Positions 46,501 to 58,500 of a DNA stretch of 64,000 nucleotides are shown piece after piece; the first letter of the stretch is position 1; the number at the start of each line of letters is the position of its first letter. The stretch is from Owenia fusiformis (lineage: Eukaryota; Annelida; Polychaeta; Sabellida; Oweniidae), in NCBI GenBank assembly GCA_903813345.2, contig CAIIXF020000012.1, forward strand, positions 10,064,432 to 10,128,431, given 5' to 3'. A program made the position numbers and the translations under genes. The notes below the pieces were generated by a model that saw nothing but the letters and a program-made list of their open reading frames with translations, was not told where the DNA came from and did no database searches.

Positions 46501-49500
46501 TTGAGGGAGTCATTAAAGTACCATTACACTAGATTTGTACTCCCTTGTGCTGATTTGAGGGACCTATTTCTCATTCCATATATGCGCTGGGGGTCTCATA
46601 TTTAAGGTTCTTAATGTTTGACTAGTAGGCACAATGGAAATGAATACATTAATTACAACTTTCTGAAAATTATGAATTGTTTGACCTCTAAACATTGCGA
46701 ATCTAAGCCCCTTGATAAAATACTCTGATTCTCTCTGGAGCTATTTCGAGAGCCAGGAATCTCTTTTTTTTATTAAAGCTAGATCCCTGATATAACAAGT
46801 GAATTATATTTGGCTTTTAGGCTATAGAGAAATGAGAATAAATATGACAATTACCCGATAGTTCTGTTTTTTAAGACATTTTAATATGGCCAATATAAAC
46901 ATGGACATTGTCAAAATAGTTTGATTCTTTCTGGAACTGTTTTGAGAGCCATGTATCTCTTCTGTTATTTAACCTAGATATCTAAAACTACAAGTGACTT
47001 ATATTTGGCTTCATGGCTGGCAAGAAATAATCAGAGAAATTATTACTATGTGATAGGTATGATTTGGTGGACTCAAAGCATGGCTTTTTGAGTCATTTTC
47101 CTTAAAAAAGTAATTACTAGTATTTTATTTCATCGGCAATTATGCATTTTGTTAATTTTAAGCTGGATGACTTTGTTTAAAATATGAATTCAATATATGG
47201 CTGAAATCAATGTGACCCTAAATTCTGATAATAATTTATTATGATCTACCCTTGACATGAACCTTGGTAAACATTAATCGAACCTTAATTGTCCCTTAAG
47301 TCCACCCTTATGTTGCCCTTAAGTGCACCTTAATTATCCCTTGAGTGCATGTATAATTTCCCTAAGTTTCCCTAAAATTCCCATTGATTCACAGAAGCCA
47401 ACCATAACTTCACCTATCATTTAATATTACTTATAGAAAATGGGATTCACTGACTCCTTAGGTAATTTAATGTTTTCTACTTGGACCCCTTGTTAGGAAT
47501 CCCTAATACCATCACACTAGATTTGTACTCCCTTGTACTGTTTTGAGGGACCTGTATTTCTTTCAATATATGTGTTAGGGGTCTTATATTTAAAGAAGTT
47601 AAAATTTGACTAGTTGGCCCAATGGAAATGAAAACAGAAATTACAACTAAAATGACAATTACATGATAGTTCTCTTTTTAAGGCATTTAAATATGGCCAA
47701 TCTAGCCATTCACATTGATAAATAGTGTGATTCTCACTGGAGCTGTTTTGAGGGTCATGAATCTCTTCTGTTATTTAACCTAGATATATAATATGACAAG
47801 TGAATTATATTTGGCTTCATGGCTGGCAAGAAATAATCAGAGAAATGACGACTTCTGTTTTATGAGAGGCCTCATAATTAAGCTAATTATTCTTAAATTC
47901 ACTTCAGCCAACCATGATTTCACTTTTTTGAAACTGAATTCTGAAATTTATTCAGACTCAGACCCCTATAGATAAAGGTTCATCTATGTAAAAGGTAAAT
48001 GATTTACCCTGAAGTAACCCTCAAATTACCCTAAACTTTGAAGACCCCTTGTACCAAACTCATAATGTAGCCATTGATTTTTCAGTAAATAATTCTAAAA
48101 ATGATGGTTGTATTTTATATTTCATATTATTTATATGGTAGCATTCACTGAATGCTTCATTTGCTTCAAGCAATTAAAGTTTTCTATTTGAACCGCTTTG
48201 AGGGAGTCATTAAAGTACCATTACACTAGATTTGTACTCCATTGTGCTGATTTGAGGGACCTATTTCTCATTCCACATATGCGCTGGGGGTCTCATATTT
48301 AAGGTTGTTAATATTTGACTAGTAGGCACAATAGAAATGAATACATTAATTACAACTTTTTGAAAATTATGAATTGTTTGACCTCTAAACATTGCGAATC
48401 TAAGCCCCTTGATAAAATACTCTGATTCTCTCTGGAGCTATTTCGAGAGTCAGGAATCTCTTTTTTTTATTAAAGCTAGATCCCTGATATAAAAAGTGAA
48501 TTATATTTGGCTTTTAGGCTATAGAGAAATGAGCATAAATATGACAATTACCAGATAGTTCTGTTTTTTAAGACATTTTAATATGGCCAATCTAGACATT
48601 GACATTGTCAAAATAGTTTGATTCTCTCTGGAGCTGTTTTGAGAGCCATGTATGTCTTCTGTTATTTAACCTAGATATCTAATATTACTAGTGAATTATA
48701 TTTGGCTTCATGGCTGACAAGAAATAATCAGAGAAATTATGACAATGTGATAGTTCTGTTTTATAAGAGGCCTTAAAAATGGCCAATCTAGTCATTTGGT
48801 TTAAAAAACATACTGTGATTCTCTCTGGGGCAGTTTTGAAGCCCATATATCCTGTTTGTTATTTAAACCTGCACATCGCTCCAAAAAGCAATCTTGGGTT
48901 GTTTTCGGGGTGAACTTTATCATTTTGAGCTTAATGAAAAATTATAGAATGATGAACAAATGGGGCAAATCTTGTGTAGAAATACTTACGATAAATGTGT
49001 CATTTCAAAGATTATTCATTGAATTGCTTCGATCGGCGCCGACGATATGATTTTAAAAAGGTTTCTAAATGAAGAACGTGACGTCACTTCCGAATCATAG
49101 CATTCAAATTAAGTAGCGTTTTATTACCTCCACCATTCATAATAAAATGGTAGTCTAGCGGTACAATTCTCGCTTAGCGCGCGGGAGGCCCGTGTTCGAA
49201 TCCCGCATTCGCCTTTTTATTTTTTTAACGAAATGATTGTTCTTTGATATAACGCAGAAAAAAACAATTTTTATTTACATAAACTTTATATTAGAGCTTA
49301 AAAAATGTAAAAAACAATATATGTCAACATATTGCGTTTTGGAGCGATGTGCAGGTTTAAGCTAGATGCCTAATATCACAGGTGAATAATATTTAGCTTT
49401 AAGGTAAGCAAAAATTGAAAATAGAACTGACAACTATCTAATAGTTCTGCTTTGTAAGACATCTTAACATGGCCAGTCTAGCCACTTACATTGAAATCAT

Positions 49501-52500
49501 AATGTGAATCTCTCATGACCTCTCATCTCTCATGAACATACTATGATTCTTTCTGGGGCTGTTTTGAGGGTCACATGTCTCTTATATAAGTTGAGCTGGA
49601 TGTCTAATATAACAAGTGAATAATATTTGGCTTTTAGACTAACATGAAATGAAAATAAAAGTGGCAACTACCTGATACTTATGAAATGTAAGATGTATCA
49701 ACATGGCCAATCTAGCCTTTTACATTATATAACATGCTATAATCCTCCCTGGAGCTGTTTTGGAAGGCATGTGTATGGTTTATTAGTGAGACTAGAGGTC
49801 TATTATTACAGCTCAATAATATTTGACTAGAAGGCACATTGTCAACTACTAATAGGTATGATTTGGTGGACTCTAAGCATGGCTTTTTGAGTCATTTTCC
49901 TTTAAAAAGTAATTACTAATATTTTATTTCATTGGCAATTATGCATTTTGTTAATTTTAAGCTGGATGACTTTGTCTCAAATATGTATTCAATATATGGC
50001 TGAAATCAATGTGACCCTAATTTCTGATAATAATTTATCATGATCTACCCTTGACATGAACCTCGGTAAACATTAATTGAACCTTAATTGTCCCTTAAGT
50101 CCACCCTTATGTTGCCCTTAAGTGCACCTTAATTATCCCTTGACTGCATGTATAAATTCCCTAAGTTTCCCTTATATTCACATTGATTCACACAAGCCAA
50201 CCATAACTTCACTTATCATTTAGTATAACTTATGGAAATGAAAATTGAAAATGGAAAAGGAAATGAAAACAGAAATTACAACTAAAATGACAATTACATG
50301 ATAGTTCTGTTTTTAAGACATTTAAATAAGGCAATGTAATGTTTTTTACTTGAACCCCTTGTTAGGATTCCCTTAATACCATTACATATTATTTGTACTC
50401 ACTTGGCAGTTTTGAGGGACCAGTATTTAGCTTTAAGGCTCACAAGAAATTTATCAAAATAAAAATGGCAATACCCGATAGTTATGTTTTGCAAGACGCC
50501 TAAACATGGCCAATCTAGCCGTTTACCTTAAAAAAGTGTGATTCTCTTGATATGTTTGAGAATCATGCATCATTTTTGTTAATTAAGCTTGTTGTTTTTC
50601 GGTACAAATTAATTATATTTTGCTTTTTGGCTAACAATAAAAATGACATCTAGCGATAGTTCTGATTTGTAAAATGTCTTAACATGGCCAATATAGGCAT
50701 TTACAGTGTATACTAGATGACACTTAATGAAAATCATGGTTTCACACTTTATATCATCTAAAGAAAGTAGAATCCATTGTGACACTATACTTCCTATCTA
50801 TATTCACTACTATATTCATCTGATAACATACCCATTGAAGACATAGACGCTTTTTTGCAAAATATTAACCTGGATCATATTCTAACAGAAACAGAGAAAA
50901 ATGTATGTGAAAATGAACTTTTACAATCTGAAATAGATTTTGCAGTCAGGAATTTGAAAAGAAACAAAAGTCCAGGAATAGATGGTCTTATTCCTGAATT
51001 TTACCAATGCTTTTGGGAGGAAATAAAGGAAATCTATTTTTCGGTTTTACAAGAGATTTTTGAAAAGGGGGAAATGAGTGATTCTATGAGATTATCTGTA
51101 TTAACTCTATTGTATAAAAAAGGTGATAAGTACATTTTAAACAATTACCGACCAATTAGTCTGTCTAATTATGACTACAAAATACTTGCTTTTGTTTTGG
51201 CAAAAAGATTACAAAAAGTGATAAAAAACTTGATTAATATCGACCAGTCTGCATATATTCCTGGCCGTTTTATCGGCTATAATGCTAGATTGCTTCTTGA
51301 TATCATAGATTACTCTAATATTGAAGATATACCAGGTTTATTAGTATGTTTGGACTACAAAAAAGCGTTTGATTCTATTAATTGGAATTTTATGTTCAAA
51401 ACACTTGACAAATTTAACTTTGGAAATAACTTCAAAAGATGGATAAAAATTTTGTATAATGACCCAGTCTTGAAAATTCAAAATAATGGGTGGTTTTCGG
51501 ATAGCTTTCAAATGTATAGGGGAATAAGGCAAGGTTGCCCTATATCGGCTTTGCTATTTATTCTTTGCACAGAAGTAATGGCCGTTTCAATTAAAAATGA
51601 TGATAAAATACATGGTATAGAAATAGAGAATAAAAATATCAAAATAATACAACATGCAGACGATACAACTTTAATTTTATCAGATAAAGAATCTCTTAAA
51701 GCTGCATTACAGAAAATAGAGAAATTCTCAAGGGTTAGTGGGCTTAAATTAAACATTGATAAAACTAAAGGCATACAACTGGGCTCTCTTCAGGATTCAA
51801 AGGACGAATACATTGAAGAAATACTTTTCAGTAATACACCAATAAAATGCCTTGGAATTCACATTGGGGATCAACAAAAATGTCATTCTTTAAACTGGGA
51901 ATCAAGACTAAGGGATCTAAAACAGCTATTACAAACATGGAAAATGAGAAAATTAACATATTTTGGAAAAGCTCAAATTATTAATTCCCTAGCAATATCG
52001 AAGCTTGTATACAATTTTACAGTTATGGAAATTGAGGAGTCAATCGTTAAACAAATAGAGAGAATGTTTTTCGACTTTTTATGGAATGGGAAGGATAAAG
52101 TGAAAAGAAATTCAATAATTGGAGCAATAGAGGATGGGGGATTAAACGTAGTAGATATTAAGCTTAAAATACAAAGTCTTTAGTCTATTTGGATAAATCG
52201 ACTACTTACTAGCAAATCTTCATGGAAACTTTTTCCATCGTATCTTATAAAGAAAACAGGTCTAAAATTAGAAACTTTCTTGAACTGCAACTTTAACCAA
52301 CAATCAATTAATGGTATAAACATATTAACACCTTTTTATAAGGACATATTTTGCTCATTCAACACATGTAAAACATACATAACAAATGACAAAATTAAAA
52401 GTGATGATATTTTCAGTGAGGTTTTATGGTTCAACAGGCGATTCCAAAATAGAGGAAAAGTTTTATTCTTTAAAAACTGGATTCAGTCAGGTTTTGTTTA

Positions 52501-55500
52501 TGTAAAAGATTTTTTAATCCAAATGGTTCTTTTAAAAGCAGTCAGTTATGTACTCAGGTTTTACTTGGGAAGAGGAACTGGATGATAGAATTATATACAA
52601 TCAAGAAAGCTATTATGAGTGTCTGTTCAAATTGTGATAAAACTAATCTACCCTTCATTAATGTAAAGGATAAAACAGATTTTTTGATTGAAAATCAGTT
52701 TATTAAACTTGAAGGTAAAAAAGCCAAATTTTTCTATAACATTATGAGAAATTCTAAATTTGAGAGAAATATCCATGAAACATACTGGAGTACTTGTTTT
52801 ACTATTACAGAACAGAATCAATGGAAAAGTATTTATAATCAGAAATTAATGAACATGAGTTATAATTACTTCTCAGAATTTAATTTCAAAATATTGAACA
52901 ATCTACTGGCATGTGGATATCTCATATCTAAATGGAATAATACAGTTCCAAGAAATTGTCAAATATGTCATGAATTACACAATATGAAACATATGTTATT
53001 TGAATGCATAAAAGTAAGACATGTGTGGCAAGAGTTAAGTGAAAAGTTTAAGTGTCAAATTAAATACAAACATATTGTTACTGGATTTTTACCAGGGAAC
53101 AATATCACCAAATTTAGAAATGTCATAATAACAATTCTTGGCATAACAATTTATAACTAGATTTTGGAAATTGAACGAGTTCAATTTCAGACTCCAGATC
53201 TACACTTTTTTTAGCCGAGTCATCCAGAATAAGCCGAGTCATCCAGAATAAGCTGAGTCATCCAGAAAAAGATGGATAAATAAAATAGGAAGGTAGGATA
53301 GGATAGAATAGGAAAGAACGATAGGATAGAATAAGAAAGAAGGATAGGATAGAATAGAATAGGAAGACAGGATAGGATAGGATAGGATAGGAAGGATAGG
53401 AAGGAAAGATACAAAGGAAGGATAGATAGGAAGGATAGGATAGGATGAGATAGGAAGGATGGATGAATTTTTCAATATTTTCTTCTCTACTCTTGACTTT
53501 TTATCAGGATACCATCAGATCGATTTTTCTCGAAATTTCAAAACGCCATAACTTCCGAACCGGAAGTCGGATCGAAATTTGGTTTGCAGATTCAGATTTC
53601 TGACAAAATTCTCCCCCTAATTCATAACTCATACGTTAAATTTGGAGATTTTTTATTTTGACCTACTTTTCGGATACGCCATAACTTCCGAACCGGAAGT
53701 CGGATCGAAATTTGGTTTGCAGATTCGGATTCCTGACAAAATTCCTCCCTTAATTCATAACTCATATATTAAGTTTGGAGAATTTTTTATTTTGACCTAC
53801 TTTTCGGACACCATATCTCAAAAGTGGGTCAAAATACTTTCTGACGGCAAAAGGCTAACACTATTAGCATATTCTTGGCTACATGTATACATAATTTCGA
53901 AGAATATAATTAAAGTGTAGTGTCAGAATCGAAAAAATTAGGAAAACCTATGAATTTGACCTAGATTTTGACCTAGGCATTTCGGTGTCCAAATTTTGAA
54001 GCTAGATGGCTTTTGAGGTCCCCTTCTTTTAAAGGCTTTGATTATATGAAGCTGAACTCAGTCTAAATTCCGTATTTTTCACTTCAAAAAAATATTTTTT
54101 CCCATTGACTTAACATGGGCACCAAATTTAGCGATTTTTGAGTTTTCAAAAACGCCATAACTTCCGAACCGGTAGTCGGATCGAAATTTGGTTTGCAGAT
54201 TCAGAATCCTGAGAAAATGTCCTATAAGACTAATATCCTGGACATTTGATTCGGAGAACTTTTTTTTGGACCTCGTTTTCGGACACTGATATCTCGAAAT
54301 CGGTTTGAGATATCAAAAAACTAAATCGACTCTAGGTTTTCTACTTTTTTATGAGGAACACAATGAAAAAAAAAACGGATCGAAAATATTGAAGGACGAC
54401 TGAGAAAATCGAAAAAAGTGACAAAGTACTGGATTTGACCTAGTTCTTGACCTTTGACCTAGATAAAAATTTGACCCAATTTCCGAGGAACTAGATTCTG
54501 GACCTAAATTGACCAAATGACTGACTTTACTAAAAACCTTACGGTTATTGAGAAAACTTGTTTAGAATAAGAATAAGAATAAAAAGAATAATAAGAAAAC
54601 TGACGAAAACAATAGACTCCAGATTTCATCTGGAGTCTAATAATTGGTGCAATTTTTCTGAAGATCATGAGAGTTGGAAAAGATTCGATATAAGAACAGC
54701 CTTTGTTACAAATTTACATTTTTATGAATCTATATTCCATGTCATAGAAAGGGAAACTGTTTTGGCATTGTGGATTAAAAATTTAATCAAAAACTTTTAA
54801 TTCGATATGCCTGTATTTTTGATTGATTGTAATTTGATTCTTCTACGGTTGTGTTCATATTTATTTGTACTCATATATTGTATGTAATATAAGTAAATGA
54901 TGAAAAAAAAATAAAAAAAAATAAATAAAAAATACTTCCTATCCTTGATGAAACAAATTCCCATTCACTTGATAGATAAATCCAAAATATCTTTAATGTT
55001 TCTTAAATTTAATTTATTTCATTGATGGCTGATGTGTTTCCAAATCAGTAGCCTCAATATATCTTAAGTGTACATTTTAGAAATTAAGGGTAAACTAAGC
55101 CTGAACTAAACCTAGATACTTAACCCAAACTGGACCTAAATATTCCCTAAAATCAACGTCATGGGTTATTCATGGTTTTAATTTTAAACATTAAGGGGAA
55201 TATCAGGTAAAAAATGGGTTAAGGTTAACATTAACCTTAATGTTAAGGTTTGTGGATAAATTAATCTTAAAATAACCCCAAACTTTCCTTAACTCAAGGG
55301 AAGTGCCCTAAACTTTTTTCCTAAGGGAATCCAATTATAGTCACAGCTGACAATGGGTGGCTCACTAGATTTTCACACAAAAGTACAAAGTCCAATAACA
55401 CAAATTTATTCTTCCAGTGGTTGTGATGTGAACAGTGCCAGGAAGCCAGGTATAGGAGGTGAAGGGGGAGAGGAGGCAAGAGATGGTCAGAGCCCTCTAC

Positions 55501-58500
55501 ATCTTTGCTCTCAGTGGGGCCTAGAACAATTAGTACAGACACTGGTGGAGTTCAACGCCAATGTTAATGCCCAGGTATGTTCAATATCCAGGTTTGCTCA
55601 ATATCTGGCCAATTTCAATTTCCAGATAATGTCAGTGTCCAACTTCCAAGTAGATTAGGTACATTCTTTGTTCACAGTTGGGCTTGAACAATTAGTAGAG
55701 ACACTGGTGGAGTTCAATGCCTGTGGATTTGAGGCTTTTTCGTTAGTAAGTAGATAGGTGAATATGTGATACGGCTCAACATGCAAAAAGTCAAGGGGAT
55801 CTTGATTGTGCTTTCCTAACGCCACATCCCTCTTTAATGCCCGTTATCTTACTTTGCAGGATGCAGAAGGTAAAACACCACTCCACGTTGCAATCATCAA
55901 CCAGCATCCAGTGTTGATCTCTCTTCTTATGTCACATCCTGCCATTGATCTTGCCGTTCGTGATAAACAGGGTCTCACACCATTCGCTGCCGCCATGTTG
56001 AATAAAAATAATCGGGCAGCGGAGGCCATCTTGGCCAGAAAGCCAGATGCAGCAGAGCAAGTAAGATATAAATAAACACTCCTGGTTGCCATGACTATTC
56101 CATGTTTTATCATATTATCAAGACTTGTTTCTTATGCCTTCATGAAAACCCCCCAAAATTTGCATTTCTCTTTTGAGAATATTTAGAGAAAGTCTGAGAA
56201 AAATTGCAGACTACAAGTTCAAGTCCAATGAAATAATCAAATATCTGTAGGAATACAATTCAATTTTGTTGATAAGTAATCTCAGGATCATCAAGTTTAT
56301 ATCATCCTTTCCTCAAGCGTCATTTTGTTTATATTTCTAGATGGACAACAAAGGCAGAAACTTCCTGCACACTGCAATCTTAAACTCTGACATTGAAAGT
56401 GTTCTATTCCTAATTGGAATCCAAGCTAATGTTAACTCTAAAGTGATGGACTCGCAACAATTGAGTCCACTACATTTAGCTGTCCAAGTGGGCTCAGAAA
56501 TGATTGTCAGAAATCTGGTAAGATCTTCATGTTCACCCTGGATATTCATCATCATTCTGTTCTACCACTCTTACAGAAAGTTTTAGTTTTAATGCGGAAA
56601 TTATCTATAAGCTCTGTAATATTCTGAAGATGAAACATGACAGACTCTAAATACAGTGAATTGTATTTTATTTTAAAGAATGTACAGTTGTAACAAAAGA
56701 AGAGTACACTTGCCACTTGGCAAGCCTCACCCCATCATTCCAACTTACAGTCAGTACTCATGGTTTATGTATAACAGAACTGCATCATGCGCTCATAAAT
56801 GTTAAATAATGGCAATATTAAAAAATCTTATGGCATTATCTGATGTTGTAGCTTTTAGCTGGTGCAATGATAAATGATGTAACACCCCAGAGCCAAACAA
56901 CCTTGCATCTAGCAGCCATACATGATAGACCAGTTATAGCTAGTATTCTAATAGAGAACAACATCAATTACGATGCTGTTGATAGCAATGCAAACACAGG
57001 TAAGTGTTTTTATGATGAACATAGAATATGAAGATAAAGAAAAGACAAAATCTCAAGAATTATAGTTAACAAAAATTTAAAAAGTAAGAATTTGTAAAAA
57101 AAAAAAATGCAAGTTTATGTCAGTAAAATAATTTTGCTCTATTTTCAATTGTAGCACTACATTTAGCCTGTTACCATGGTCACGTGGGTGTTGTTAAGTC
57201 ATTACTTACTGAATCAAGAATAAATGCTGAAGCTGTCAATGCAAAGTGAGTGATATATAGTTTCTATTCATGGACATGTACACTGTATTAGACCTGATAA
57301 TATCCCCTGTCCAATATTTGATCATGTATCATCTTGTTTGATCATGCCCGATCCAAATTGATCATGTCCATCAAATTTGATCACGCCCCATTTAATTTGA
57401 TCAATTAAGAATATTTGTGTTTCAGGGGCATGACAGCTATGCACAACCTAGGGCAATATGGTAAAGACAGCGCTGCTGCAATATTTGAACTCTTTGTGCA
57501 ATGTATGCCTGACTATCCCATTGACAAACCTGATGATGATGGTAACACAGGTGAGCTATAAAAAGTGGAATCTTAATGTAGCCACCAAAGTTGAATTTTG
57601 AGAAGTAAACTATAAAAATCTGAATCTTTATAAAGCTTAATATTGCCACCAAAGTTGAGTATTGAGAAAAAACTATAAAATCGAATATTTGAGATATAAA
57701 ATGAAGCCACTAGGTTGAGTTATGTGGAGTAAATTATAAAAACTGTACTCTTTATGAAGCTAAATGTAGCCAGTAAGGTTGTTTTATGAAGACTTGAGAT
57801 CAATCCTTGTAAGAAACATATGAGTGTACATGTAGTTTAAACTGAAACTGGATGTGAGTATACCTTTTTCATCTTAAATTTCACCCTATTTTTAGAACTG
57901 CAGCCTATGACCCTGTTCTCTATATTCCAGTTCTTCTCCTAGCATATATGAATGGCAATGGTGCTTTGTGTAGAGCAGTTGTAAAGCAAGGGGCATGTAT
58001 GGCAACCATAAACAGACAGGGTTACTCCATATTTAACTTTCCAGTGGCCACAAAACAACTCTTAGTGAAACTTTTAGGTAAGATCATTTTGTGATTATAG
58101 CACTACTCTTCATAAGATTGACCCCATACTAGAGCTATCAGACATTGTACTCATGGTAGAATTGACATACATTATTTATAATCCCTAGGATTCTGGCAAG
58201 TATTTCATTGCTTATTTCTCAAATTTGCCAAATTTGCCAAATTGAAGTGAGCACCAAGTAATCTCTTAGTACAAATTAATGATTCAGTTGAAAAAAATAT
58301 TACAACATATTGCAGTATACATATTTCAATGATAATTCATATATAACAATTTAGCATATTGGTTTTTGCATTTGAGTGATTTCTTACGATGCAATGCTAT
58401 GATTATTTCCAGATATGTTATCCAAGGAGCCTCCATGGAGTGATGGAGACACATGTAACAACTGTCATGTCAAGTTTGGAATCAAAACTAGAAAGCACCA

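Larger units (their letters stand above)
50799..54931 (+). mobile_element. 5'-truncated LINE (L1/Tx1-like) with target-site duplication
   Basis: Flanked by the 12-base direct repeat ATACTTCCTATC (50787-50798 and 54932-54943). The right copy follows an A-rich tail (54903-54931). The 5' part, with endonuclease, is missing: the element begins just before the RT domain. A second insertion of about 1.5 kb splits its 3' end. It sits in intron 15 in gene-sense orientation. Confidence 0.88.
39935..55327. mobile_element. 15.4-kb inverted-repeat-bounded satellite-like block filling intron 15
   Basis: A 22-base sequence starting CCCTTAGGAAAAAAG at 39935-39956 is present as an exact complement at 55306-55327, near the two ends of intron 15. 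Just inside, both ends carry runs of TTAACCTTAATG-like motifs. Most of the inside is diverged units of roughly 190 bases (landmarks: CTAATATTACAAGTGAATTA, ATGGCCAATCTAGCCATT, GATTCTCTCTGGAGCTGTTT). A longer pattern (CCACCCTTATGTTGCCCTTA and neighbours) is seen at about 40827, 42547, 47303 and 50100. No coding gene of its own was found. No target duplication was fixed, so whether it is one transposed unit or a satellite that grew in place is open. Confidence 0.6.

Noticed and set aside
49144-49212. Functional tRNA-Ala gene
   Set aside because: The acceptor stem does not pair and the T stem is mismatched. It lies inside a MITE, so it is listed as tRNA-like only.
53220-53475. Ser/Leu/Ile/Pro-rich frames on the - strand
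   Set aside because: They are translations of the GGATAG microsatellite.
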